Shown here: piece after piece, positions 43,378 to 55,369 of the stretch
How the letters are laid out: every line of letters starts with the position of its first letter
Numbering within the stretch: the stretch's first letter is position 1
Assembly: GCA_004194705.1 (NCBI GenBank)
Contig: SADC01000146.1
Coordinates: 62,001-126,000 of the forward strand
Source: Ditylenchus dipsaci
Taxonomy: Eukaryota > Nematoda > Chromadorea > Rhabditida > Anguinidae
Direction: 5' to 3'
Length of the DNA: 64,000 nt
The notes under the pieces: model-generated
Seen by the model: only the letters and a program-made list of their open reading frames with translations
What the model was told of the DNA's origin: nothing
Database searches by the model: none
Program-made: the position numbers and the translations under genes

Positions 43378-43709
43378 TTAATTCGTGTGTTTACTTAGAT
43401 TGCCTGAAATATTGAATTCCCTTTGTTTGTTACTCATACAACTTTTCAGTTTGATCACCACACAAAAGCATAATTCATGGAACCAAACGGATTCGAAACT
43501 TTTAGTAAAGGACAAAGCTTGTCGGCGACAAGAATAATCTTTTCGGTGAGGCTTGGGGGTAGGCCAGCGTAAGGAAGTTGTGACTAATAAAGTATATATT
43601 AGCACCTGAAACGTGTAGAAGGCTTGGGCTTAAGGCGAGAGCGGGCTGTGTTGCTGTTGTTGTTATTGCCTTGACCATGGTTGGACGACGGTGTGGTTGA
43701 CTGCTCCAT
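43378..43709 (-). CDS. Candidate 5' exons of an unknown gene
   Basis: ATG at 43709 follows a strong acceptor (TTTTTGTTTTAG) by only 5 nt, a position typical of spliced-leader addition. Exon 43606-43709 encodes MEQSTTPSSNHGQGNNNNSN then TARSRLKPKPSTRF, a basic disordered start, and ends with the donor GTGCTA. A second exon may begin at 43583 (acceptor TTTATTAG), but the phase-correct frame is short and the longer open frames there are out of phase. Its Asn/Ser-rich style resembles the globin extensions. Unknown; partial. Confidence 0.35.
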
Positions 43710-44236
43710 TTTTACTAAAACAAAAATTTTGAAACGAATTTTACCATTTAGCTGACTATGGTCTACTTTTATGGTGTTAGAGAAATATTTCTCGAACTTG
43801 AATATATTTTTCGGGTCTCAGATTTGACTCCGCCTAGCTGCGTGTGAATTTTTTTACCGTTCGAAGTTTACCGTCGAAATCTTTTTTCGTTTTATAATAA
43901 ATGAAATGGCATTTTTTCACCATTTTAAATTGAAAATTTTCCTTTTTTTTCAAAATTGAATAACCAATATTATTCACTGCTTGAATACACTTAAAAACGA
44001 CTGACATACGACTCGATACACATTGTGACTCGATACGCCAACTCGATGCAGTTGCGACTCGATACACTTTATTTTTTTGTGAGTTATAATAGCCTTCCTT
44101 CAATTAATCGTCACTAAGTCATAAAAAAGATTCGGTGATAGAACTATCATATTCTTCCACATTTTATTGAAACAGAGACAGAATAACAACGAAAATGGTT
44201 AAACATAACAGTAATTTGTGACTATTAGTCTTTTCT

Positions 44237-44362
44237 TTACTCCAACTCATTTTCTACGTCCACCGGCGGATGATCGACTTCGGCAGCTGCTTGGCGAAAA
44301 ATTTCTTCTTGTTCAGCTTCTACATGTTCTTCATCGCCATCCAGCACTCTTCTGAACACTTT
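44237..44362 (-). CDS. Terminal exon of an unknown acidic-tailed protein
   Basis: After acceptor AATTTTTACAG the frame reads KVFRRVLDGDEEHVEAEQEE then a tail ending DVENELE and TAA. AATAAA follows at 44163-44168 on this strand, about 70 bp downstream. Upstream exons were not found; they may lie across the foldback at 44640-45052. No family recognised. Confidence 0.55.
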   Translation of the reverse strand, partial: KVFRRVLDGDEEHVEAEQEEIFRQAAAEVDHPPVDVENELE

Positions 44363-44509
44363 CTGTAAAAATTCTGAAATTCTGGTCCGCTCAATGGCTT
44401 TTTCTTAAAAAGTTAACCGTCCTCCCTTTAATAAACCCTTAAAACCAGTTATTTTTGGCTTTTAGCCACTTTGGATGGAGTTCTGAGCAATCCTAAACAG
44501 AGAAGATGT

Positions 44510-44600
44510 TCCCGGTTCGAATCCACCTGGCTGCATACCTTACTTTTTACCAATATATATTTACGACCGAGATTGCTGGTTCGAATCCCTTGGGATGCAA
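44510..44600 (+). repeat. tRNA-like SINE fragments
   Basis: Two B-box-like words, GGTTCGAATCCACC (44515) and GGTTCGAATCCC (44577), lie 60 bp apart, matching the family at 41.1-41.6 kb. Confidence 0.45.
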
Positions 44601-44639
44601 ATAGTCCCGTGTAAAAAACCTCGATTCAAGGTCCGGGTC

Positions 44640-45052
44640 ACAGAGTGCTCGCGGGGTAAAATATCAACTGACCACCATTTTTTCCGGAATATTTGAAACT
44701 TTTGATTAAAAATCGACAATTTCGTCAGTAAAAGTTTTCGGAAAGTCACCCCTAATACCAAAATCTCTTTATGAATCCGAATCCGTTGAGATCAAGACCG
44801 AAAATTTTAGGAAGCTGAGATATCCTTTAAAGTAGGGAAGTGGTCCAAATTTTCTGTGTGGTCCACTCAAAATACCAATATCTCAGCTCCCTGAGATTTT
44901 TCGTATCTGATCTCAACGGATTCGTATTCAAAAAGAGATTTAAGTATAAGAGTTGACTTTCCGACAACTTTTACTGTCAAAATCGTCGATTTTTCATCAA
45001 AAGTTTCAAATATTCCGAAAAAGATGGTGGTCAGTTGATGGCCGTCCTGCTC
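44640..45052. repeat. Foldback element, about 400 bp
   Basis: Arms of about 190 bp. ATCAACTGACCACCATTTTTTCC at the left returns inverted as AAAAAGATGGTGGTCAGTTGAT at the right. The centre is TATCTCAGCTCCCTGAGAT-like. Confidence 0.75.
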
Positions 45053-45249
45053 ACGGTACTTTTATTTGGTTTTTGGGTTAAATAGGGTGTTTTGGAATGC
45101 TTGCGGTGCTTGACGATTTATTTATGATCTTTATTTATTTATTTGCGATATTTACGACGATTTATTTATTTTGTTTCAGGTGGTTTGAGCCATTAGGGTG
45201 CTCGGAATGGTTCGAGGTAGTTTGAAGTGCTTTGTGGTAGTTTTACATG

Positions 45250-45365
45250 GCACAGGGGCGTTTCCGTTATGGCGTGCAAAATTGCACAAAGTAACGGAAA
45301 CAACTTATCATGGGCGTTTCCTTTACTTTGTGCAATTTTGCACAAAAGTAACGGAAACGTCTTAT
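45250..45365. repeat. Short tandem/inverted TTGTGCAATTTTGCACAA repeats
   Basis: Repeated GGGCGTTTCC, TGCAAAATTGCACAAAG and GTAACGGAAAC words in both orientations over about 110 bp. Confidence 0.6.
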
Positions 45366-45570
45366 AATGAATTGATATTTCGTGCATTTATTTTCGCAAT
45401 ATCCGTTGATTTTCCATTTCTTTTTTTTTTCGTTTCTCTTTGTGAATGTCTCTGTATGTAACAAATGTTAAATGGTTTTTATTTCGTATCACCTCCTTCT
45501 TATTTCGGTGAATCTTCGACTTCGTTTTATAACAAAGTGTAACATTCCATTGATTTTTCGCTATGTTTAG

Positions 45571-47410
45571 ATGGAAAATTTTTCTTGGACTAACGCTGAT
45601 GTGATGGAGAAGCTTCAGCAACTCAAGAACAAGGAGGTCAGGGTGGGTGATGCCGTCTACCACTTCAAGCAGCAATACAACTACACGTGTGCAATTAGGA
45701 CTATCTACTATCACACGGCGAAGTAAGTCACTGTCGATTCCTACCTCACAAAAGAAGATGTTCTGTAAGTTTCCAATTATTTCTCTGCTATTTCTTGTTT
45801 GTATTTTTTTCAGACCACTGAAGACGAAATTTGGAAATCAAATGCTAGCTGTCAGAGAGAAGACCAATTACCGATTGTAAAGAAAGCAAAAAGAAGGACG
45901 ATATGTATGCATTGATTGTGAAGAGTAAGCTTATTCTTGAACTGTATGGCCTTGAATAGGGCAACGGTAAATTCGTTCTCAGTAAATTTGTCACCTGGTG
46001 AGTACGATAGTCTAATACGTTTAGTACCGACGCCCTTGTTTCTTATTTGCCCCTATCCAAACCATGCGGATGGTACTTATCTGGAACAAATTCACCTGGT
46101 TCCTAACTGAAAAAAATAATTCAATATTTTAGGGCTCTTTCTCCTCCGATCCCGTTGCCAGCTCTCTTGGAAACAATTGGTCTTCCTCATTGCAGACGAA
46201 AGGGAGCACTTCGACGACCGGGATGCACGCTGCTTTACCAATTCCTGCAAAAGCTTCAGTACCAGCAGTCCGTACGCATTATCCAGCTAGAGAGCGGGCA
46301 GAAACCGAGGCCACCAAACAAGATGTACGTTCAAATGAACGAGAGATTGGAAAAATTGTGGATTGAGTTTGAGGTTTGTTATTCTTTAGCTTTACTTTTG
46401 TGCACTTTTTCACAAATCTGCTTAAAGGAGAGCACGGCTATCACCATGCACGATGTGAGTATTATGCCTGACATACTCGATTTCCTCGCCGCTGCGAGCC
46501 ATTTGCTTGCCAGAGCCGAAAAGAAGGAGCAGCGTAAAGCGATGAAGAAAAGAGCCAGAAGAATGAGAAAAGTGGTTGAGAGGGCGTCAAAACGCGCGTC
46601 AAAGAAACAGCAAAGCAAAAGCTTAGGGGCAAGTCAAGAGCTTCGTGAGCATGAGATGCAAGGTGTGATTAAATACTTTCTAAGTGCCTTCGTATGAGAC
46701 TTCGAATTTTTTTATAGAGTCACAAGAAGCAGCAGCGTTGGAGACTTTCAGCAAAGAAGTTAATGAAATGACTCAAGGTATGCCTTGGAATTATCTTCAT
46801 CTGCTAGTACTTCATAGACGAAGAAGACACAGCGGTGGCGGAGGCACTCTACAGAGAAATGAACAAATCTATTGAAGAGATTAAAAATCAGTCAAATCAT
46901 ATGTTGCCAGGGAGCAAAAGACGCCAACCAAGTTTGTGGAGATTCTAGGCGATGGGAATTGTCTTTATCGGTAAATTTTATTCTTGCCTGAATACTCTGA
47001 AACTAATTTCAGAAGCATCGCATACCATGTCGAAGGAACTGAAAAACCATCTCCGAGTGCGCAAGGACCTAATGGATTACCTGCAAGCAGCCGAGAGGAC
47101 AAATTTGCATCAGCCTTTGGAAGTCCAGGAGAAGTTCTACAGTACGTCGCTAAGCACCGAATGCCGAAAGAGTGGGGAACAACGTTAGAGCTAATCTTAG
47201 CAGCACGTCTCTACGGTATCAATATCGTCCTTCACTAGCCGGAAATGAAGTCTCCGTTTGCCTTTTATCAGCAGATTTCGAAGCGGTTTGTGCCTTTATT
47301 TGGGTTCTCTCGTTTATGGTCATAAAGTTTCCTCATTCAGGCTGCTACTCGTCTCCGGCCGAAACGCAAACAGTGATGATCAAGCACACTCAGTCACCAT
47401 CCCCACTTGA
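45571..47410 (+). CDS. OTU-family cysteine protease (deubiquitinase-like), with frame lesions
   Basis: Exons: 45571-45722, 45814-45876, 46133-46373, 46428-46662, 46718-46777, 46818-46970, 47013-47285 and 47341-47410 (TGA). The order N-terminal unknown region, Lys/Arg-rich helix (AEKKEQRKAMKKRARRMRK), then the OTU core is seen. The core has KTPTKFVEILGDGNCLYR, with the catalytic Cys in GDGNCLYR, then SIAYHVEGTE and WGTTLELILAARLYGINIVL. Lesions: exon 6 is one base short (an A-run at about 46884), exon 7 runs about 60 bp out of the expected frame (HLRVRKDLMDYLQ lies in another frame), and a TAG follows IVLH where the frame continues as PEMKSPFAFYQQISKR. No catalytic HYD-type His motif is seen. 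AATAAA lies at 47457-47462. ATG follows an acceptor directly (GTTTAG). Either a recent pseudogene or an error-bearing sequence. Confidence 0.7.
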
Positions 47411-47589
47411 TGTTGCACTGAGTGAAAAATGTTATTGTTTTTTGTTCCCAGAAATGAATAAAATTTGGGGTCAATAAAGTTTAAGTGGTAATTTTAAGTA
47501 AGTAGTAAGAATCATCAGTGAGGCAAGAGCAGCCAAAAAAATTTAGGCGGTACTTAAGTTTTCAGGCTGGAGAATAAGGAACTACCTAA

Positions 47590-47690
47590 AAGTGTGATTA
47601 ATTGATCTGTGACGAATTGACGTGTGACGAATTGGCGAATGCACGAATTGACTGTGGACGCATTGACTGTAAACGAATGACCGCAAAATA
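47590..47690. repeat. GACGAATTGAC short repeats
   Basis: Five or six spaced copies of GACGAATTGAC-like words. Related words occur at 482-510 and 57650-57780. Confidence 0.55.
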
Positions 47691-47751
47691 TGTATAAATG
47701 ATATTTCTAGTGAAAAATGCTGCGAAGAAGGCATGTGAAGCAAAACAATAT

Positions 47752-48045
47752 TTGCAGCAAAAAAAAGTATTAGCAGCAAAAGTATTTTAGCAGCAAAAAA
47801 AATATTTTAGCAGAAAAAAGTCTTTTGCAGCACGAAAAGTCTTTTTGCAGCAAAAAAAGTCTCTTGGAGCAAAAAAAAGTCTTTTTGCAGCAGACAAATT
47901 AGCAGCAAAAAAGTCCTTTGGGAGCAAAAAAAGTCTTTTTGCAGCAAAAAACTCTTTTGGCGCAAAAAAGTCTTTTTGCAGCAAAAAAAATTAGCAGCAA
48001 AAAAAGTCCTTGGGAGCAAAAAGAAGTCTTTTAGCAGCAAGGAAA
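47752..48045. repeat. GCAGCAAAAAAAGTCTTTT minisatellite
   Basis: About twelve irregular units of about 20-26 bp. The phenylalanine-rich frames on the minus strand are artefacts of it. Confidence 0.85.
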
Positions 48046-48069
48046 AGCTTTGCCCGAATCGTTGGCAGA

Positions 48070-48594
48070 ATCGCTCATTCTAAATCGGTCACGGTCTGGG
48101 CGGGGTAACGTCTACTGGAAAGACTTCTCTTGTGTTCGTCGAAGAAGGCGTCAGAGTGAATGGAGCCAATTATCGTGAAAAAATCCTGGTAGAAGCGCTG
48201 CTGGCGTGGGCAAGAAAACATTTTCAACGTCGTCACTGGTGTTTTCAGCAGGTTTTTTTTTCGATTCCTTTCTTTCATCTCGTTTCAGGATTCTGCTCCT
48301 GCGCACAAGGCTCGTGAGACTCAAGCAGTGGTGTCGTAACAATTTGCCGGAACTAATTGATGTGAAGCAGTGACCTTCATACAGTCCTGATCTCAATCCG
48401 CTCGACTACTCAATCTGGGGTATTCTGGAAGCAAAAGTAAACAACAGAGGCCATAGGGGAATCGCTTAACTCAAGACCGCACTGCAAGAAGCATGGAAGA
48501 AATCGTCGAAGAAGTGCTCGCCTCGGTGGTGGATAATTGGCGAAGAAGATTGAATGCCTGTGTCCAAGCAAATGGCGGCTATATTGAAAAGTGA
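48070..48594 (+). mobile_element. Decayed mariner/Tc1 transposase interrupted by an intron-like insert
   Basis: It contains VTVWAG, then VRVNGANYREKILVEALLAW, HWCFQQ, DSAPAHKARETQ, YSPDLNPLDYSIWGI and a tail CVQANGGYIEK with TGA. The DD catalytic region is recognisable. There are at least two frameshifts and two stops. Between FQQ and DSAP lies a 37-bp GT...TTTCAG segment (48252-48288) with the features of a spliceosomal intron. Distinct from the copy at 3102-4022. Likely a fossil. Confidence 0.85.
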
Positions 48595-48981
48595 TGCAGC
48601 TATCTTGTTCAAATTCTTCGCTCTTGCTCGCGGTGTTATTTGTTTTTTGATGTTATTTTACAAACAATGAAAGTTTTGAGTTTAAAAAAGTTGTCAGAAC
48701 TTTTTACGCACCCTGTAAAAAGGCCGACCTCAATTTTTTCTAAGTTTCAATTCGTTCATTCTTAAAGGCCAACATTTTTCTTTTTAAAATGGTTGACTGT
48801 ATCGAAACAAAGACCTCTTTTGTCGGCACTGTAACTTTGCCTCACATGGGAAACATTTTTTTCACATTTAGAAAAAAACTAGAAAATATGGAAACATTTT
48901 TGAACTAGGTGATATTTTCACCAAAATTTATTTGCCAAACGTTTGTTTTACTAAACCGGAAATTCCAATTATACCAAATTT

Positions 48982-50030
48982 CGACACCACCCATTTTACA
49001 AATTCTGATACTGATATTTACAAATATCTGATATAAAATTGGCTTGAGTATAGAATCCCCCCACGGGGACTGATCAGATCGAGGAGATAACATCATATTC
49101 GTGTTTCTCGACCCCGATTTCATGCTAAAGCCGGCTGTTTTTTTGGTTCTGAGAAGAAAAAAAATTTCGATCCACAGGGGGGGGGTATCATGGTTTTTTA
49201 GTCAAAATTTGAAAAATTTGAATTGGCGCCTTTTGAATTTTAGAGGGATTAAGGGCTGTATAGGGAGGGGAAGGGAATAAAAGGGGCCACTAATGACTCA
49301 GGCCCACTAACAAGAAGATGTTGAACATAGTTTTGTTGACTGGGCCTACCGCATAAATAAACTCTGGTATGCATGCTTTTTCATGCATCCAGAGTCACTT
49401 TCGAGTGATTTGTGTCTACGGTATGTGGGTGTGCGCATCTCAACTCCAAGCCCCCTGCGCCCCCGAAGGGGCTTGAGAGTTAAAGATGCGCGCACACACT
49501 TACCTTAGACATGATTCCGAGAAGTACTCTTGACCATAAAATGCATATAGAGTCTCTTTTTGCCACGGCCCAGTTGAAAAACATGGTGAGGCAGGCGAAG
49601 AATACAAAAATTTTGAATTTTTAACGTTCTGCCATAAAAGTGGCCCCCTTTTATTCCCTTCCCCTCCCAATACAGCCCTTATTCCCTTTAAAATTCAAAA
49701 GGCGCCAAATTAAATTTTTCAAATTTTGACTCAAAAACCATGCACGGCGTGTCAAAATTCAAAAACATAATCAGTAGAGAAATTTTGCGCGAAATGCGAA
49801 ATTGAAAAAAGCAGCAATTTTCAATGGATTTTTTCTTTTGGTTTGTATTACTGAATTATGTCCATTCCGTTTGTGTTTTTGTGTTTATCTTAAACTGGTG
49901 AGATTCGCTGTTTTTCGGGCTTTCTATCGAGCCATCACTTGCAGACACCACCCATTTTACAAATTCTGATACTGATATTAGTATACTGATATATTATATT
50001 TACAAATATCTGATATAAAATTTACCTTTT
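48982..50030. repeat. Direct repeats flanking a foldback element
   Basis: ACACCACCCATTTTACAAATTC and following words occur at 48982-49040 and again at 49943-50024. Between them is the element at about 49130-49745. Confidence 0.7.
49130..49745. mobile_element. Foldback element, shared-core family
   Basis: The arms include TCAAAATTTGAAAAATTTG and GGCGCCTTTTGAATTTTA with inverses at 49680-49740. The core has GGTATGTGGGTGTGCGCATC and ATGCGCGCACACACTTACC around a GC-rich centre (49425-49510). Its core belongs with 11863, 34902 and 38424. The ends are not certain and no duplication was fixed. Confidence 0.65.
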
Positions 50031-50388
50031 TTATAGCCTTTTTTGAAATAAAAAGCACGGTAAATGAAAAGCGTGGTAGCAATTTAATGTGATAGTTGTG
50101 ATAGTTTGAGATGTTTTGGATTAAAAAATTGTCACAAATATGTCTTTGTCCCTTTGTTGTTTCAATAAAATTTTCATTGTTAGATGTCGTTTTGGGGAAT
50201 TTTGTTTTTCACAATGTTCATTTCAAGTTTTGTTGTGTAAAGTTTCGTTTTTGACAGATTATACTTTTGCGAAATGTCTTTTTTACCAAATATGAACTAA
50301 CCAACAGAAGTACATGGTAAGAAAGCCTTTATTTGAATCAAAATACAGTACAGTATATGCAGTATACAGTCCTGTGTTAATCAACTAT

Positions 50389-50924
50389 CTACTTTTCTAT
50401 CCGCGACATCTTCTTGGTCAAATTGTCTAGCTGCAGCATAAGCCTGTCTTCAAATGAATAAGGAGTCAAAATACCAGCCACTTCGGCGATAACAAGAACC
50501 TAAAACATCGATTTCACTACTAATGCGATAAAACCTATTAGGTTACCCTGCTAAGCTTTTCTTTCTGGTAGTAGATGTGAAAGGCCATGTAGTTTTTATT
50601 TCTTGTAGAGAAGTCTGAAAAATGTTTTTAAAAGTGAAGCAAATTTACAGCTTTGTGAACTAACCCATCACAAAATGAATCGCGGAGAAAGCCTGAGCAG
50701 CCATCTCGCGACGCATATTAAGCTGTTCCATGGCGATCAAATAAGCCTTCACACATTTATCATTCAGCTTTGATTTAGATGAACGAATGACTTTGAGAAT
50801 GACAACAGCCTGAAGGTTAAGATAAATTATGTGAAAGCGAAGAAAAATGAACAACCTTGCCAGTGGCCACAACCTTCTCCAAGTCTTCCGGTGCATAGAT
50901 GCACCGCATATACACTTCAGCATT
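50389..50924 (-). CDS. Unrecognised protein family, copy 1 (3' exons)
   Basis: Exons on the minus strand: 50856-50924, 50665-50809, 50547-50614 and 50389-50499 (TAG). The phases join cleanly. Product: NAEVYMRCIYAPEDLEKVVA then TGK, AVVILKVIRSSKSKLNDKCV, AIHFVM, DFSTRNKNYMAFHIYYQKEK and a last exon VLVIAEVAGILTPYSFEDRL ending in SRIEK. AATAAA lies at 50328-50333 on this strand. The first exon is not identified; the fragment is about 131 aa. A clear paralogue with the same intron positions lies at 60509-60885. I do not recognise the family. The fourth exon looks helical. Confidence 0.65.
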
Positions 50925-50934
50925 CTAAAACAAA

Positions 50935-52600
50935 TGAAGCTCAGTAACCAAATGACATTTTAACCATACACTTTCTAAAAATCATAAAGAAGTTTAAAAA
51001 AAATTAGATGTTTGCAATCAAAATGATTATTCATAACTTCAGATACCTGATCGGATACTTTTTTCTAGTCAACACGATAAAAGAAGCGTTTCGTTTTTTT
51101 TTCAAAAATTTTGTCTTTAAATTTAGGAGATTGATGGTGTTTTCTAACTCTAACTATTACGCTATAAAAACCACATTGGTAAGACACGCAACTCACCAGA
51201 AATCTAATTGGGTGTTCTCTCATTCTTCGCAAGCCTGTGCGTGATAAAAGCTTGGAAACAAGCAGTATTTTCTTGCACTCCCGTAGCTCAGAAACTGGAG
51301 TATATCAAGAAGCACATCAAACGTCAAATCGGTGCTTGGCTTAGGGGAGTAAGGGACCCAAAGGTTGTTCCACAGCTTCTTAATAATCATAATTAGTTTT
51401 GAAGACAGATTTTTTCCAATTTAATTTTTGTAGTGCAAAGGTTAAGAGGTAAAAGTTGAACCCAGTCAGTGCTTAATTAGCCGTATCTTATCTATAATCA
51501 CAATGACAGGTTGAAAGCCACAGTGTATGGACGGTACACGGCTAAAAAACGTGAAGTTCATGGCAGGCTCAAAGTAATCTTGTATAGGGAAGTATAGTGG
51601 TTCAGCAAAGATGACATGCAAGTTCATCAGAACATGAAATGAAGATGTCGTGAAGCTCATTTGAACTTCATTTTACCCTCGTTTGAACTTCCAAGGACAA
51701 AGGATCAAATGGTTTTAAAAAGGTGGAGAGGAGGTTGAAATGAACTTTAGGGTAGGTTGAAAAAAGGTTGGTCGTAGGTTGAGCTCAGCTTCGACTGAAC
51801 ATAAAGACTTCGCTATACAAGATTACTTTGAGTCTTTAATGAACTTCATTTGGTCCTTGTTCGAACTTCATATTTAAAAGGTTGAAACGTGTTTTAAAAG
51901 GTAATCTTGAGGTTCAAATGAACTTCATGGCAGATTGAAAAAAAGTTGGCGGTAGGTTCAGTTCAACTTCAACTGAACATAGAGACTTCACTATACAAGA
52001 TTACTTTGAGCCTTCGGTGAACTTTTTTGAACTTTAAATGAACTTCAAATGTGACTCTAGAAAAGCGAAAAAAATTTGACTTTCTTTTCCACTTCCTTTG
52101 AACCTCCTCTCGTCCTCCCCACATCTTCATTTCAACCTCCTCCGAACCTCCCTTATTCGCTTATTTGCAACCTGCCCTGAACTTCATTTGGACCTTTTCT
52201 GAACTTCAGATTTTTATTTGCCGCTTCCTTACCGGATTTGAACTTGTGACGCCTGTAAATTGCCTGTAACTCTTATCCACTACACTATGAATACGTACCT
52301 GCGCGTGATGATTCGAGATGTCTTATATAATTACCACACCAATATTTTGTGGTGAAATCTCGATTCCTCTGCCAAAGGAATCATTTGGTTTGTATTACCC
52401 TAGGAATCAGCTTGGTGTGCCGGTTTATCGGAAGTTTTTTTGTTCTAATTTATTTGGCAAGCCAAATACGCTTTTTCATAGGGCCGGTTCGGCTAAACTA
52501 CTTCCTGTGTGCCTTACCCGAAAATCGGTTTTAACCACTTTTAACGCTATTTAAGGTGAACAAACTTAAAAGGCTACTCAGGCTACCTGAAAGGCTACGG
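50935..52600. other. No clear gene; GAACTTCA-rich repeat DNA
   Basis: From about 51570 to 52210 there are many GAACTTCA and TTGAAATGAAC words, and CTATACAAGATTACTTTGAG occurs twice (about 51812 and 51990) with an inverted partner near 51572. A minus-strand tRNA-like stretch (AGTGTAGTGGATAAGAGTTA, then AGTTCAAATCC) lies at about 52227-52300. An open frame at 51208-51396 shows no recognisable domain. Confidence 0.45.
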
Positions 52601-53752
52601 ATACCCTAAAAAGATGGGTGCGCATCGTTTCCCGAAAAATCATTTCCCCGAAATTGTTTAAATTATGCATTATAGGGTGTCAGACGGGTAATAGATTGCT
52701 GCTGATAAATTCCCAACCCTAGTATAACATGACAGCTTAAAATTGTGTGAGGAAATGGGGTTTGTTAGGACCAAAATTGTGATTTTATCAGTTATTTTAT
52801 TGCTTATTGAATTTGGTGTAACAAGGATGGACGGTTGCAGTCTTAGGTCAAAAGGTCAGCTTCAAGGCAAGCAACATATCGGAAGCAACCACGTAATGAG
52901 TTAGCCCTGTGCAGCAAGGCGCGTTAATCTCATGCTTAGAGAGCTAGACCTAAGGTTACGGCAGAGTGAGAGGACTCGGAACCGGCCTCACAAGCGTTAG
53001 TTCAACATCTTTGCTTACACCAAAAAATCTTCATTTCAGACGGTGCGCGGAAGCCCTTGACAAATTTTTAAAAAATTTGCAGGTTTGTTGGACCACCCTG
53101 TATGACGGAAAATATATCGGAGAATTTTCTCGATTCAGCAACCCTACTTTTTTAACTAGTATTATAACTTCAATTGCTGTACCACCTCTTGTGGAAGTAT
53201 CACCTCTGAAGCCCGATTTTACTTACTAGGAAGTCATGGGATCAGAATCCCCGCGATAGGGTCGAAAAATGACACCCATTAAGCCTTTTTTTCAGACCAG
53301 AAAAGTTTTTTTACGGAGCTGTTTAGCTACAAAATGGTACCAGCAGAAAATAAAGTTCGGTCAAGAAAAAAATTTTTCCAATTCTTCTGATAAGCGCCCC
53401 GGGGGCTTATTTTTCAAACCCACAAAATCGGAAAATTTGGAATTCGATTTCGAGATTTTCGGGTGCTCAACCAAAATCTAAAAAGTGGAATCGATAGAGC
53501 TCGTGGGAGTTAAAAAAACGTATAAAACAGCTTTGCAAAATATTGCTTCTACACTGAGATCCAGACCCTCAGAGTCGAGGGGGGGCGCTTATTAGAGCGG
53601 GGGCGCTTATTAGAGGAAATACAGTAATAACTAGCTAGTGTTACCTAAATGGCAGTACTTAGTCGACAATACCCAGATTGTATATTAGACTATTTTTTGC
53701 AAAATATCTGACCATGCTAGCAGCTGGATCATTCGGATCTCCCATGCACCAA

Positions 53753-54030
53753 CTAAACCAAGTGGTCGTCCACTTGGATCGAACTTTTTTTACCTTATTG
53801 GGATCCAAAACTTGCTTTTTGCACTAATTCAAGCCTTTTAAAAATGGTATGACAGTGCTAAAACTACGTTTTGTAAGATTTACGAAAACTGTGAAAATAC
53901 CATCAAAACGTAATTTTATACTGTCAAACCACCTTTAGAATGCTTTAATTAGTGCAGAAAAATGGTTTTGGAACCCAAAAACGAAAAAGAAATTTGATCT
54001 AAGTGGACGACTACTTGGTTTGTTGGTACA
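53753..54030. repeat. Foldback element, CCAAGTGGTCGTCCACTTGG family
   Basis: Left end AACCAAGTGGTCGTCCACTTGG, right end AAGTGGACGACTACTTGGTTTG. The middle of each arm shares GGATCCAAAAC / GTTTTGGAACCC. A second member lies at about 61431-61790. Confidence 0.7.
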
Positions 54031-54754
54031 TTGGGCATCCAGCAAAACTGCGGTTGGTTCATAGGAAAACAGGTATTGAGATTTTCTATTATATTTCAGG
54101 CCAATAAGGGTGGATATATACTTGATCAACTGGTACCCACTCCACATTTTGGAGGCCAGATGGGTAAAATCGCAATTTTGGTCTTTTACAAACCAGTTTT
54201 GGAAGGCGATTCTAGGTTAGAAAAAGTGATTAGTTTTGAATTCGGCTAATTCTAAGTTTTATTGAAAAGCGAGGTGGATATTCACCCACCCCAGTGATAA
54301 TTACCCAAGGATTTTGGTAGATGGAAATCTCAATTTGTTACTAACAAACTTGACTCCCTACACGATTTTAAGTCAATGAAAAGGTTTATTATGAATTTGA
54401 ACTAAATTTAGATTTTCAGGACACCCAGGTGTATATACACCTGACCAGGAGGTACCCACCCTATGTATAGAGTTGGGGTGGGTAAAATTACAATTTTGGT
54501 CCGAAAAAACATAACTCCTGACACAATTAGAAAAAATGTTTGCTATCACCAGGATTTAAACCTGTTTGAAAATTCCAAATTGGCGGTTTTCGGAGACGAA
54601 ATGACCGGAAACGAAATGACAAGGGGAAGAAGATACCTAAGGCCAGATTTTTTTCTCTCATTTGTTCTTTTTTTTCAGCTCTCGGTTCAATAGAGGTATT
54701 ACAGGATGTAACAAGAAATCCCCCCATTTTTAAATGGCCATAATTTTTTTACCT

Positions 54755-55015
54755 AGTTCGTTTTTCGAAATTCTGTTTTTACAGATCGATCCATCTCACC
54801 GACAATATTTTCTTAATGTATTATGTCAAAAACACGAATTCCACTTGGTCTTTTTTGGTTTTGTTCCTGCCTTTGGGAGGTTCTTGGATGGCGAAATTCA
54901 AACCACAGGGAGGACCAAGCAAAAATGGTGTTTTTGACAATATGCGTTAAAAAATATGGTCGGCGAGAATAATCGATCTGCGAAAACAGAATTTCGAAAA
55001 AATTGATTCAAGTAA
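54755..55015. repeat. Palindromic repeat
   Basis: TTTTTCGAAATTCTGTTTTTACAG at the left pairs with CGAAAACAGAATTTCGAAAAA at the right, with TTTTTGACAATATG-type inner words and CTTGGTC/GACCAAG near the centre. Confidence 0.65.
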
Positions 55016-55040
55016 AAAGTTGTGTTCATCTCGAAAATGT

Positions 55041-55256
55041 TCATCTCTTAAAAATGCTGAGATGTGAATCCGAAAATAATTTTCGGTCGAACCTACTGCC
55101 TGAAATAAGATGATTTGGTACAAATTGAAGGTCTTGGAAGTCTGATGCATCAACAATACAATCAAACAACAATTCATATTGTCGACCTGTCATTGTGACC
55201 AACGATAAGATACAACTTAATAAGCACTTATTGTGCTTATCTTTCATCAGCACCAA
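55041..55256 (-). CDS. Candidate exon, unknown protein
   Basis: A 71-codon open frame with protein-like content (TGRQYELLFDCIVDASDFQD then LQFVPNHLI). An acceptor-like ATTTCAG falls within it at about 55105, so only part may be coding. No family recognised. Confidence 0.25.
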   Translation of the reverse strand: MVLMKDKHNKCLLSCILSLVTMTGRQYELLFDCIVDASDFQDLQFVPNHLISGSRFDRKLFSDSHLSIFKR

Positions 55257-55369
55257 ACAAAATTAATTTAAAAAATTCTTTATCCAAAATTAGCTATGGT
55301 TATTATTGAGAAGCTGTGGAACAAGCTTTGCTGCTTTAACCCTATCGCCGGAAGACGAACATCAATTTG

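Noticed and set aside
47210..47240. TAG read as glutamine (altered genetic code) in the OTU gene
   Set aside because: NDUFS1 and the gene at 50389 end with TAG exactly where the family or exon should stop, so TAG is a normal stop here.
47787..48040. Phe/Ala/Lys-rich frames resembling a repetitive protein
   Set aside because: They arise from the GCAGCAAAAAAAGTC minisatellite.
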